Below, in pieces: positions 17,134 through 24,830 of a stretch of DNA of 64,000 nt. Every line of letters starts with the position of its first letter. Positions within the stretch are counted from its first letter, which is position 1. The DNA is from Lysinibacillus capsici (GTDB lineage: Bacteria; Bacillota; Bacilli; Bacillales_A; Planococcaceae): contig NZ_PXXX01000011.1 in NCBI RefSeq assembly GCF_003367505.1, forward strand, positions 186,001-250,000. Direction: 5' to 3'. A program made the translations under genes and the position numbers. The notes under the pieces are model-generated. The model was not told the origin of the DNA, did not search any database, and was given only the letters and a program-made list of their open reading frames with translations.

Positions 17134-18669
17134 TTATTTTACTTCAACTTGACCCATCATCCCATTTTCTTCATGTTCAAGGACATGGCAATGGAACATG
17201 TAAATGCCCTTATTATTGAACTTCACTGCTAATTTAACTGTTTGACCAGCTTCAACTGAAACAGTATCCTTCCACCCTTTTAAATTTAAAGGAGGTTCTT
17301 TCCCATCAATCGACACGATTTTAAATTGAGTGCCATGTATGTGGAAAGGATGTGTCATGCCACCCATCATATCAGGTTTATTATAAATTTCCCAAATTTC
17401 AGTATCTCCCTGTTTTTGAGTGAAATCAATGCGATTCATATCAAACTGTGAACCATTGATTGAAACCATTGTGCCCATACCAAAAAGTTCAAGTTTCTTT
17501 GTAACTGGTAAGGTTTTTTCCTCTTCCGTAACACCAAAATCATTTAATTTTTGTGCAATGTTACTTGTACTTGCAGCTTTTTGTTCAATTTTAAATGGTA
17601 AAAGGGTAATTCCTTCTTCATTTATTAATGCTATATCAGTTTTGTCATCCATCTTTGAAAAATCCACTATTACCTCTGCTCGCTCACCTGGTGTTAAGGT
17701 AATTTCTTTCATATCAGTTGGTTGATTTAAGAAACCTCCATCAGTAGCAATTTGTTGGAATGTAGCTCCATTATTCAATTTAAACGTATAATTACGAGCA
17801 TTAGAACCGTTTAATAATCGAAGTCTTATTTTTTCTTTACCGACAGTAAGTTTAGGATTCACAGTACCATTAATTAACAAAGTATCTCCTATTGTACCAT
17901 CCTCATTAAGGACTGCTTGATAATTTAATTGCTTTTCTTCAGTAAATTGTCTATCTTGGAATACTAACGGAAAATCATTCACACCATACTCATTCGGTAA
18001 ATTGATTTTTTGCGAATTTTCATCATCAATATAAATTAAGCCAGCTAAACCTTTATATACTTGCTCTGCTGTAGCACCTTCTGGATGTGGATGGAACCAC
18101 AGCGTAGATGCTCCTTGATTAACTGTAAAATTCACATCTTCTGTTACACCTGGCTCTAAGACTTGATGTGGACCGCCATCACCATTTCCGGGAATTTCTA
18201 ATCCATGCCAGTGAAATGTTGTTGGTTCAGATAAAGCATTTTTAGTTCTAAACGTTACCGTTTGATCTTTATGAATACGAATGACTGGCCCTAAAAAAGA
18301 ACCATTATATCCATATGTCTCTGTTTTAGTTCCCTTAAGGATTTCTGTCGTTCCTTGTTGAGCAGTAATATCAACAATTCCATTTTTAGGTTCAATAATA
18401 GGTGGAAGCGCAAGCTCATTTTCCCCAGTTGAATTATTTAATGCTAATGGATTGTTATGACTCGCATGACCATTTTCCATGCTATTATCTTTATTATCCA
18501 TACCCTCCATGTTTTTCATTTCTTCATCACTCATATTGGAATGGTCCATACCAGACATAGTAGAATGGTCCATATTTGAATTATTATTAGATTCCGAATT
18601 ACCCGCACTACATCCCCCCATTATAATAGCGCCTACCAATAATGAAGCAATCAAAAGTTTAGATTTCAT
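17134..18669 (-). CDS. Multicopper oxidase lipoprotein
   Basis: The 511-residue protein has a lipoprotein signal (lipobox ending GGC, Cys20), then a Met/His-rich segment (residues about 30-75, with repeated MDHSxM) suited to loading Cu(I). The copper ligands of a laccase/CueO-type oxidase are all present: TFHWHGLEIPG and LWFHPHPEG in the N-terminal half, HPFHIHGTQF and MFHCHVLEHEENGMMGQVEV at the C-terminus, including the axial Met. It probably oxidises Cu(I) or other substrates at the outer membrane face, as CueO and CotA relatives do. It is the distal member of neither neighbouring gene: the TVP38 gene lies upstream in position but downstream of its own promoter box. A TCCATA-type box and -10 lie 32-66 bases upstream of ATG. 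Confidence 0.92.
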   Translation of the reverse strand: MKSKLLIASLLVGAIIMGGCSAGNSESNNNSNMDHSTMSGMDHSNMSDEEMKNMEGMDNKDNSMENGHASHNNPLALNNSTGENELALPPIIEPKNGIVDITAQQGTTEILKGTKTETYGYNGSFLGPVIRIHKDQTVTFRTKNALSEPTTFHWHGLEIPGNGDGGPHQVLEPGVTEDVNFTVNQGASTLWFHPHPEGATAEQVYKGLAGLIYIDDENSQKINLPNEYGVNDFPLVFQDRQFTEEKQLNYQAVLNEDGTIGDTLLINGTVNPKLTVGKEKIRLRLLNGSNARNYTFKLNNGATFQQIATDGGFLNQPTDMKEITLTPGERAEVIVDFSKMDDKTDIALINEEGITLLPFKIEQKAASTSNIAQKLNDFGVTEEEKTLPVTKKLELFGMGTMVSINGSQFDMNRIDFTQKQGDTEIWEIYNKPDMMGGMTHPFHIHGTQFKIVSIDGKEPPLNLKGWKDTVSVEAGQTVKLAVKFNNKGIYMFHCHVLEHEENGMMGQVEVK

Positions 18670-18700
18670 TATGTTTCCTCCTTTTATTCTTTACATAGGC

Positions 18701-18735
18701 ACTATAACAAAGAAGTATGGAGAAATTATGGATTT
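18701..18735 (-). promoter_or_regulatory. Shared TCCATA-box promoter, multicopper oxidase
   Basis: On the minus strand the direct repeat TCCATA-N5-TCCATA (18716-18732 on the plus numbering) is followed after nine bases by TATAGT (18701-18706). The -35 region has no good hexamer, as expected for activator-dependent promoters. The 11-base repeat period is one helical turn. Confidence 0.65.
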
Positions 18736-18794
18736 GTAATTAAATAAGACAAGTATTAACCACTCTATCTAAGAAAACTTTGATATGACTTTTT

Positions 18795-19334
18795 TTACTT
18801 CTTAACTTTCCAAATCAAAATGATAATTGACATTAATAAGATACTTATTACAATTTTTCCTATTAAATTTACTTGCATAAAACCATATACGGCTCCTGCT
18901 TCAAAGATTAAGGCTGGTATTTTTCCAATCGTACTAGCAAGCGCAAATGTGCCTAATGACACCTTAGAAAATGCACTAGTAAAAGTCACAAGACCTGATG
19001 ACATAAAAGGTAAAATCCTTAAACTGACAATTATCCAAAATGCATCAGACCCTTCCAACTCCTTTAATTTTAAAAGTTTAGGGTGTAATACGAACGGTCT
19101 TTTCCATTTATTGATTCCTTTTCTATATAAAATAAAGCTAATAACTGCACCAAGTGATTCACCGATAATAGAAATCAACAAACCGTTGAATACGCCAAAA
19201 AACACAAGGTTAGTAGCTGTAACAAAAACACTTGGTAGTATACCTATAATACTAACCAAAGTATTTATCATTAAACTAACCAAAATTGCAAATAATCCAG
19301 ATTGTTCAAGTAATTGAAGTAATTTTTCTTCCAT
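18795..19334 (-). CDS. TVP38/TMEM64 (VTT, DedA-like) membrane protein
   Basis: The 179-residue hydrophobic protein shows the VTT core: SVFVTATNLVFFGVFNGLLI, then GESLGAVISFILYRKGI, a charged loop, and LRILPFMSSGLVTFTSAFSK, followed by a C-terminal helix pair. Family members act in lipid translocation and envelope maintenance. GESxGA and the R(I/F)xPxxxxGxxxxxxA pattern are both visible. The gene lies upstream of the multicopper oxidase on the same strand, but that gene has its own promoter box. No TCCATA box precedes this one. Confidence 0.8.
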   Translation of the reverse strand: MEEKLLQLLEQSGLFAILVSLMINTLVSIIGILPSVFVTATNLVFFGVFNGLLISIIGESLGAVISFILYRKGINKWKRPFVLHPKLLKLKELEGSDAFWIIVSLRILPFMSSGLVTFTSAFSKVSLGTFALASTIGKIPALIFEAGAVYGFMQVNLIGKIVISILLMSIIILIWKVKK

Positions 19335-19384
19335 GATTAAACGCTATCTTTTTTAACCTATTACTTGCATATAATGAACTATTG

Positions 19385-20341
19385 TTAATAAACAACAACT
19401 GCCTGTTCGCCTAATGCTTCATAGCTATTAAAAAATGCTCCCTTATCCAATGTTATCAATCCCTTACGTGGATCCATTACTTCCACAGTCGTATTTCCCA
19501 CAGATAATAGTACCATTGTATGTAAATTTTGATACATTTGATGGTACTCACCTGCTTCTTCCATAATCCATCCCCCTTTAACCTTTGGTGGTGAGAGGTC
19601 CAATGTTACCCATATAATAACTGGTATTCCCTGTCTAATATAATTTGTTATTTCTTTTATTGTACTTCCACTACTATTTTTTGCATGTAAATCTAACTTT
19701 CTCTCGGTGATAAAATTATTAGCTGCTTTGACAATTGGTTCTGCAAAAACATATGTACCCGTTTCTAGATTGCTTGGCTCGCCGCCATATGCTTGATTAG
19801 GATTTGGCCCATACTTTTTTTTCATTTTGTATTCAAACGATTGTTTAGGTAAATAATTTTGATCCATTTCTAATTTAGATGTTTCTGCACCATAGTAATT
19901 AAGTACTGCTGTAAGAGTAGTTATTTCACACCCATTTGGTAATTCAGGATTTTGTAGAATTACAGGAACTCCAAATCCTTTATTATGATTTACTGCATAT
20001 GTTTGCACTAATATGGATTGTGTAGATGACGTATACGTAAATTTTTTCTCTGTTAAATACATTCCTGTTGTAAAATTGTTTGGATTCCCTACTTTTACTG
20101 TATAGGTTTCATTCGGTTGCAAATTATTAAATTGAGCCTCACCTTTATTCAAACTAATTGTTGAATCTATTTCTTTCCCTTCTTCATTAAGTAACACCAC
20201 ATATAGATCATTAAGTGGATCTCCACTAAAAAATTCAACGGTTAACACTGTTATGGTATTCAAGTTTGTATTTTTATTTGTACAACCCTCTAAAATAACT
20301 GCTAATAATCCTAAAGTGAAAATAATTCCCCACTTTCTAAT
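19385..20341 (-). CDS. C39-like cysteine peptidase lipoprotein, probable ATT start
   Basis: A Peptidase_C39_2-type domain occupies the C-terminal two thirds: VILQNPELPNGCEITTLTAV with the catalytic Cys, then YHQMYQNLHTMVLLSVG with the His, and VMDPRKG with the Asp/Asn position. An Ig-like segment precedes it. The first ATG/GTG/TTG in frame (TTG, 20263) lacks a ribosome-binding site. Extending upstream gives IRKWGIIFTLGLLAVILEGC, a complete lipoprotein signal ending at Cys20, beginning with ATT at 20341, nine bases after GGGAGGAGG (20351-20359). The ATG inside that region is in another frame. I therefore choose an ATT start, giving 318 residues; a small deletion creating that frame is the alternative. 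A TCCATA-box promoter precedes it. Confidence 0.75.
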   Translation of the reverse strand: MRKWGIIFTLGLLAVILEGCTNKNTNLNTITVLTVEFFSGDPLNDLYVVLLNEEGKEIDSTISLNKGEAQFNNLQPNETYTVKVGNPNNFTTGMYLTEKKFTYTSSTQSILVQTYAVNHNKGFGVPVILQNPELPNGCEITTLTAVLNYYGAETSKLEMDQNYLPKQSFEYKMKKKYGPNPNQAYGGEPSNLETGTYVFAEPIVKAANNFITERKLDLHAKNSSGSTIKEITNYIRQGIPVIIWVTLDLSPPKVKGGWIMEEAGEYHQMYQNLHTMVLLSVGNTTVEVMDPRKGLITLDKGAFFNSYEALGEQAVVVY

Positions 20342-20382
20342 GCCCCATACCTCCTCCCGTTATTATTACATGATTCAAAATG

Positions 20383-20416
20383 AATATAACGAATAATTAT
20401 GGAGAAATTATGGATT
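20383..20416 (-). promoter_or_regulatory. Shared TCCATA-box promoter, C39 peptidase
   Basis: Plus-strand TATGGAGAAATTATGGATT (20398-20416) is identical over 19 bases to 18716-18734. Read on the minus strand it is TCCATA-N5-TCCATA, nine bases, TATATT (20383-20388). Confidence 0.65.
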
Positions 20417-20447
20417 AAAATTAAAATGGATTTTTAGAATTTCTTCA

Positions 20448-20498
20448 TAAAAAAAAGATGTTCCATTTGTCAAAATTGACTTGACTCGTCGAACATCT
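20448..20498 (-). terminator. Terminator of the CcdA-ResA unit
   Basis: Minus-strand arms AGATGTTC and GAACATCT (20491-20498 and 20456-20463) with a 27-base loop, then a run of eight T. Confidence 0.7.
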
Positions 20499-20506
20499 CT
20501 GAGTAT

Positions 20507-20689
20507 TTAATTTTTACGGAGTAGATCATCACTTTCCGTTAGCCATTTATGAATTGTTATTTTTACACCAGAAGTAGAAGTGTAGTTAACCATATACACA
20601 GTTGTTTCTTCTGCGGAATTGATTCCTCTTCCATCTCCTTCATTTTGTCTTCGCTGCACATGCAATGTAACAATTTTTGAATTACCCAA
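20507..20689 (-). CDS. Possible 60-residue protein after ResA
   Basis: The frame reads SKIVTLHVQRRQNEGDGRGI, then NSAEETTVYMVNYTSTSGVK and ends LRKN. Amino-acid composition is protein-like, but the only start is TTG 20689 without a ribosome-binding site, 31 bases after the stop of the ResA-like gene. It lies before the unit's terminator, so it is transcribed. It might be the 3' end of a decayed gene. No family recognised. Confidence 0.35.
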   Translation of the reverse strand: MGNSKIVTLHVQRRQNEGDGRGINSAEETTVYMVNYTSTSGVKITIHKWLTESDDLLRKN

Positions 20690-20720
20690 AATTGACTTTA
20701 GTGATATTAAGAATCATTTT

Positions 20721-21254
20721 TTAGTCTGGTAGAATTAGTTCCATATAATTCTTTATATCTTGTTCTTTCATTTCTCCAGTGATTATTTTTTCTATTTTCC
20801 CCTCAGAATTAATAAGAATAGTCGTTGGTAATGGATTGATATTATATGCTTCCATTACACTTTTATTTTTATCTATTAAAACCGGAAAAGTTAGACCTTT
20901 TCGGTCAATATAATTTTGAACCACGAAGTCGGATTCTGCTATATTTATAGCTAATACCTGTATACCCTTTTCTTTATAATCATTATAATATCTATCTATA
21001 ATTGGAAATTCTCTTTCGCAAGGTTTGCACCAAGTACCCCAAAAGTTTAAAAAGACACCTTGTCCTTTGTATTCTTCCAAATTATGTTTCTCACCATGCA
21101 TATCAACTAGAGTAAAATTTGGAGCATCGTCCCCTATTTTTAATACTTCATTTTTATCTTGCGTTAAAGTTGTATAGACTGTGAAGAATATTGCCCCAAA
21201 TAATATAATTAATATAATTGAACGCATAAGAAATCTTCTCTTTTTTTTATCCAT
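20721..21254 (-). CDS. ResA/TlpA-like thiol-disulfide oxidoreductase
   Basis: The 177-residue protein has one N-terminal membrane anchor (residues about 11-31) and an extracytoplasmic thioredoxin fold with the active site W75-C76-K-P-C79 in FLNFWGTWCKPCEREFPIID, the cis-proline segment NPLPTTILI, and the AhpC/TSA-type core. Such proteins reduce cysteines outside the membrane, for example in apocytochrome c or copper proteins, with electrons delivered by CcdA. It lies 38 bases downstream of ccdA and is almost surely co-transcribed with it. Confidence 0.88.
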   Translation of the reverse strand: MDKKKRRFLMRSIILIILFGAIFFTVYTTLTQDKNEVLKIGDDAPNFTLVDMHGEKHNLEEYKGQGVFLNFWGTWCKPCEREFPIIDRYYNDYKEKGIQVLAINIAESDFVVQNYIDRKGLTFPVLIDKNKSVMEAYNINPLPTTILINSEGKIEKIITGEMKEQDIKNYMELILPD

Positions 21255-21292
21255 AATGAAGTTAGGCTCCTTCCTCTCTTATATATGTAAAA

Positions 21293-22003
21293 CTAGAAAC
21301 CAGTAAACCCTCCAAAAATCGGTGTTAAAAACGCAATAATTTTAGTCATCATATCAAAGTATAATAAAACCCCCATCACAATCATTATTGCACCACCTAT
21401 TTTCATAAACAGTCCATTTTTTCTTTGAAGAAACTTCATTTTTCCGATAAATAAAGACATTATTAGGAAAGGTATAGAAAAACCTAGCACATAAAATAGC
21501 ATGTACAACATACCCTTCCCGGGATCAGACACGCCTAAAGCTATTACTCCTGCAAGAATTGGTCCAGTACAAGGTGTCCATCCAGCTGCAAAACCCATAC
21601 CAATAAGTACCGAACCAAAATATCCTTTGGGCCTTTTTTTAAAATGAATCTTTTTTTCAGATTGTAAAATATCGATTTTAAAAAAACCTAGAATAACTAA
21701 TCCAAAAAAGACCATGATAATTGCTCCAATTTGTCTTAGGAACTCTTTATACTGAATAAAAATCTGTCCGATAAAAGAAGTTGAAAAACCTAATGCCATA
21801 AAAATAATAGAAAAACCAAGTAAAAAAAGCAGGGTATGTATCAGAGATTTTCGCCTCAAAATCCCTTTTTCTTCTTTTAGTTCATTAAAGGATATTCCTG
21901 TTACATAAGATAGAAAAGCTGGATACAATGGTAATGAACAAGGTGATAAAAATGATAATAATCCAGCACCAAATGCAAGAAGTAAATTTAAATGCTCTAA
22001 CAA
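21293..22003 (-). CDS. ccdA: CcdA-type membrane thiol electron carrier
   Basis: The 236-residue protein has six membrane segments and the two redox cysteines in their expected settings: [19 protein letters not shown] (Cys22) and [16 protein letters not shown] (about Cys141). It passes electrons from cytoplasmic thioredoxin to extracytoplasmic proteins, here presumably the ResA-like product encoded next. TTG 22003 is the only start fitting the conserved N-terminus. A decayed second copy lies at 23.73-23.99 kb. A TCCATA-box promoter lies 41-73 bases upstream. Confidence 0.9.
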   Translation of the reverse strand: MLEHLNLLLAFGAGLLSFLSPCSLPLYPAFLSYVTGISFNELKEEKGILRRKSLIHTLLFLLGFSIIFMALGFSTSFIGQIFIQYKEFLRQIGAIIMVFFGLVILGFFKIDILQSEKKIHFKKRPKGYFGSVLIGMGFAAGWTPCTGPILAGVIALGVSDPGKGMLYMLFYVLGFSIPFLIMSLFIGKMKFLQRKNGLFMKIGGAIMIVMGVLLYFDMMTKIIAFLTPIFGGFTGF

Positions 22004-22043
22004 ATACGCTCACTCAACCTTTCTATAGTCCATTTGAAAATAA

Positions 22044-22076
22044 AGTATAGACTATAAATATGGAGAATATATGCAT
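22044..22076 (-). promoter_or_regulatory. Shared TCCATA-box promoter, ccdA unit
   Basis: Minus strand TGCATA-N5-TCCATA, nine bases, TATACT (22044-22049). One repeat half differs from the other two boxes at one base; spacing to the -10 is the same. Confidence 0.55.
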
Positions 22077-22157
22077 ATGCAGCGTGATATAAGAATTAGA
22101 ATTTTTTTGATAGCTTTCTAATTTTTCATTAATCTAAATAGGGATTAAAAATAAAAA

Positions 22158-22197
22158 ATGAGCCGTGTTTCAACTTTAGAAACACAGCTCATTTATT
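22158..22197 (+). terminator. Terminator-like hairpin in the ccdA-yqhV gap
   Basis: ATGAGCCGTGTTTC with GAAACACAGCTCAT, one mismatch. No gene precedes it on the plus strand; on the minus strand an A-rich plus-strand flank supplies a T-run. The rest of the 22077-22375 gap shows nothing. Confidence 0.55.
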
Positions 22198-22375
22198 ATG
22201 CTAATTCTAAACATTGGAAAAATCTTTAATTATATTCCTAGTCTAAGGATTAAAGCATAATCTAACAAGAATATTAGACACGAATCATACATATATTGAT
22301 TTTAGTATTTCATTAAAACTAAAATCTATTATTCTATTCATGATGGAATTATATTAAATTTTCTATAAAGATAGG

Positions 22376-22651
22376 ATGATGACAATTATTGAAAAGTCGG
22401 TTCTTGCTATGGTTATTTTACGTGTATTGTCTGGGAGTATTGAAGTAAGTGCTGGATTGTTGATGCTAAAGTTAAATAATCTAGAAAAAGCATTTTATAT
22501 TAATACAATGCTTGCTTTGGTTGGTCCAACAGTTTTAATCGTAACGACAGCAATTGCATTATTTGGACTAGCAGATAAAATACCTGTGACAAGAATCGTT
22601 TGCTTATTTACGGGTATAACACTTATTATTATTAGCTCACATATTAAATAA
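22376..22651 (+). CDS. YqhV-like DUF2619 membrane protein
   Basis: The 91-residue protein has three hydrophobic segments and the pattern EKSVLAMVILRVLSGSIEVS, then AGLLMLKLNNLEKAFYINTM and LALVGPTVLIVTTAIALFGLA. This closely follows B. subtilis YqhV, a sporulation-associated DUF2619 protein of unknown function. In B. subtilis yqhV lies before spoIIIA genes; here it is isolated, with no such neighbours. The ribosome-binding site (GATAGG next to ATG) is weak. Confidence 0.8.
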   Translation: MMTIIEKSVLAMVILRVLSGSIEVSAGLLMLKLNNLEKAFYINTMLALVGPTVLIVTTAIALFGLADKIPVTRIVCLFTGITLIIISSHIK

Positions 22652-22789
22652 ATATAAAATATTATTAAAATTCAGCAAAAGCATACAAGTGTCAGAATAT
22701 GAGTTTGACGAAAAAATAATCTTCACAACCTTTTGGATCCAAGTTATCTTCTGTATCTTTATAGCATGGTTCCATTCATAATCTTTGTT

Positions 22790-22984
22790 AAACTCTTTTA
22801 TGAATCACCTAACATGTTCATTAAATTACTGTAGCGTGTGACGACGCTGCTTTTTTTTATGTATAATTAGCCTTTATTTGCACAAATTTATATTGAGTGT
22901 ATCGCACGCACTTATACGGTGGTGGCGTTGGTTGACCGTCACGACCTCCCTCAATAAGGGTTACATTATCTCAGTAACCCTTTT
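22790..22984 (+). ncRNA. Possible small structured RNA between two terminators
   Basis: The interval ends in two hairpins. The first is AGCGT-N6-ACGCT followed by eight T (22833-22858). The second is AAGGGTTAC (22956-22964) with GTAACCCTT (22974-22982), then TTTATAATT. Between them, ACGGT...ACCGT and GGTGG...CGACC can pair in GGTGGTGGCGTTGGTTGACC. No protein frame of note is present. The G-rich stem followed by a terminator recalls small regulatory or type I antitoxin RNAs, but no toxin ORF was found opposite. The promoter (TTGCAC, 16 bases, TATCGC) is weak. The rest of 22652-23199 holds nothing recognisable. Confidence 0.3.
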
Positions 22985-23199
22985 ATAATTTCTATTCAGA
23001 TCAGGTAGTTTTCTACTTTGGACTAACCTTAATTAAACCTTTACGACCACTAACCCTATTGGTAAAGATGTTCCTCTATCTTTGATTTTTTCTGTACTAG
23101 CTCATTCATATAGTTAAGGAACACCTATTTCCTCATAATTTTAAATCTCCTGCATCCTTCCCTATATATTATGGAATCTGCTTTTATTTATATATATCT

Positions 23200-23520
23200 T
23201 TAATCTACATGGTTTGCACAGCACGCAACATCAGAATGAACATCTTCTAAAACCGTATCAAACATTTCAAGAAGTTCGCGAATACGCTCATTTCTCAAAC
23301 TATAGTAGCAATATTTTCCTTCATTACGACCAACAATAATGCCACACCCTTTTAAACAGGCTAAGTGTTGAGAGATATTAGACTGATTCCCCTTTAATTC
23401 CTCGACGATTTGAGATACTGTCTTCTCTTTCTCTTTGATACACTCTAAAATTTGAAGTCTTACCTTGTTTGAAAATCCATGAATTAGTTTAATTTTTAAG
23501 TCAATATTTTTTTCTGTCAC
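23200..23520 (-). CDS. CmtR-like ArsR/SmtB metal sensor
   Basis: The 106-residue winged-helix repressor has the recognition helix GNQSNISQHLACLKGCGIIV with Cys55 and Cys59, and a C-terminal tail VACCANHVD with Cys100 and Cys101. Two cysteines four apart in the recognition helix plus a tail cysteine is the ligand set of mycobacterial CmtR (C57, C61, C102), which senses Cd(II) and Pb(II). A metal ligand set outside the usual alpha3N or alpha5 sites is thus visible. It lies divergent from the ccdA relic; its operator candidates follow. Confidence 0.85.
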   Translation of the reverse strand: MTEKNIDLKIKLIHGFSNKVRLQILECIKEKEKTVSQIVEELKGNQSNISQHLACLKGCGIIVGRNEGKYCYYSLRNERIRELLEMFDTVLEDVHSDVACCANHVD

Positions 23521-23550
23521 AAAATCTCCTCCAATTCATATTAGACTTAG

Positions 23551-23624
23551 CTAATATGTTTTGATATGATCATATTCGATATCACTAATATGTGTGTCAA
23601 ACATACTAGCACTACCTAATATGT
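23551..23624. promoter_or_regulatory. Candidate operator array of the ArsR sensor
   Basis: CTAATATGT occurs three times, at 23551, 23585 and 23616; the last two continue as TGTCAAA after one or two bases. A perfect 12-bp palindrome ATATGATCATAT lies at 23564-23575. Divergent metal-sensor promoters typically carry such sites; assignment to this repressor is by position. Confidence 0.5.
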
Positions 23625-23724
23625 CTGTCAAAAATTTTAAAAAAATATGGGTCTCTCTTCAGCTAATAAACGTAGGCATCCTCAAGTTAGATTTTTTACT
23701 GTCTGAAAAGGAATATTAGATTAA

Positions 23725-23985
23725 ATTTGGGACAGGTTTCACAACTGGCTGGATACTTGTAATAATGGCTTTAGGGCTAACAAACCCTGATAAAGGCTTA
23801 TTATACATACTTATTAATGTACTTGGTTTTTCAATTTCCTTTCTTAAGCTGTCTCAAATTACGTTTCTTCCAAAAAGAAGCCATTTATGATTATTGATTT
23901 TAATGGGATTTTATTATATTTTGACATGATGACAAAGATTATTGCGTGGGTCACTCCTATTTTCGGAGGGGACACAGGATTTTAG
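23725..23985 (+). pseudogene. Decayed second ccdA
   Basis: Translated pieces align to the C-terminal half of the intact CcdA at 21.3-22.0 kb: GTGFTTGWILVIMALGLTNP versus [42 protein letters not shown] versus [19 protein letters not shown], and MTKIIAWVTPIFGGDTGF versus [18 protein letters not shown]. The cysteine segment (TPCTGP) is deleted, stops interrupt the frame at about 23888 and frames shift. The remains face away from the ArsR gene, so this was probably once the sensor's regulated target. Confidence 0.75.
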
Positions 23986-24021
23986 AAGTTCATACGCTCT
24001 GTAGAAAGGCTGGATGTAGCA

Positions 24022-24642
24022 TTGAATAATACGTGGAACAAAATTATCTATAAAATTGGCTCTTCCTTTTACGATAAATTTTTTAATACAGGTACTTTTT
24101 TAAAGACTAGAAAGAGGATTTTTCAAGAAGTGCCTTTTCAGCGTAAACAAAAAATCCTCTATGTAGGTATTGGTACTGGGGCTGATTTAGAATTAATCAA
24201 CTATGTTGATTATGATATAACTGCCATTGATTATTCTCCTGATATGCTAGCGAAAGCTCAACATAAATTCGAGCACTCTTCTATCAATTTTTTAGAAATG
24301 GATGCTCAAAAAATGTCTTTTGCAGATGAATCATTTGACTATATTGTAGCTAGTTTAATACTTTCTGTGGTTCCTAATGAAAATAAATGCTTTGAAGAGA
24401 TGATAAGAGTTTTAAAGAAGGATGGTAGAATTCTTATCTTTGATAAATTTGCTCCTAAAAATCAAAAACTAACGCTAACAAAAAAATTGGTAAGGCCATT
24501 TATAAGTATGTTAGGAACAGATATTGGTAGAAGTTTTGAGGAGTTGTTTAAACAAAATGATCAAAGGCTCAGAATTATAAGAGATGAATCTGTTATGTTA
24601 AAGGGTATGTATAGATATATTGAAGTTCTTAAACTCTCTTAG
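24022..24642 (+). CDS. Class I SAM-dependent methyltransferase
   Basis: The 206-residue protein has motif I as ILYVGIGTGADLELI (residues about 45-59), motif II ITAIDYSPDMLAKA, a post-II acidic LEMDAQKMSFADESFDYIVA, and motif III region RVLKKDGRILIFDKF. It is of the UbiE/Methyltransf_11 group; the acceptor is unknown. The start is TTG 24022 with AAAGG about 12 bases upstream. It follows the decayed ccdA in the same direction by 36 bases, so it may have been part of the metal-sensor unit. Confidence 0.8.
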   Translation: MNNTWNKIIYKIGSSFYDKFFNTGTFLKTRKRIFQEVPFQRKQKILYVGIGTGADLELINYVDYDITAIDYSPDMLAKAQHKFEHSSINFLEMDAQKMSFADESFDYIVASLILSVVPNENKCFEEMIRVLKKDGRILIFDKFAPKNQKLTLTKKLVRPFISMLGTDIGRSFEELFKQNDQRLRIIRDESVMLKGMYRYIEVLKLS

Positions 24643-24723
24643 CTAAGGGCATAGCTGAACTAGCAGTTAACGTTTTGGAGAAACTCATCAAGAAGCTCAA
24701 GCATCTTATCAAGAGTTTAAAAA

Positions 24724-24759
24724 ACAACAATTAGCCAACTTGAATTGGCTGATTGTTGT
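24724..24759 (+). terminator. Terminator after the methyltransferase gene
   Basis: ACAACAATTAGCCAA with TTGGCTGATTGTTGT (one mismatch), then CTTAG. A short frame LAKGIAELAVNVLEKLIKKL lies between the stop codon and this hairpin but lacks a start. Confidence 0.7.
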
Positions 24760-24830
24760 CTTAGTAATTGAACAACCCTATAAATGTTAAATACCATGTA
24801 CTATCGATTTAAGTCTCCCGTGATAAATTG

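Noticed and set aside
19385..20341. Bacteriocin maturation or export system, suggested by the C39 domain
   Set aside because: The domain is the free Peptidase_C39_2 type on a lipoprotein; there is no ABC transporter and no double-glycine precursor nearby.
17134..22003. Cytochrome c maturation operon
   Set aside because: CcdA and a ResA-like protein suggest it, but no ResB, ResC or cytochrome c gene is present; the neighbours are a multicopper oxidase and a C39 peptidase.
22801..22985. Type I toxin-antitoxin pair
   Set aside because: The hairpins fit an antitoxin RNA, but no short hydrophobic toxin ORF with a ribosome-binding site was found on either strand. Kept only as a possible RNA.
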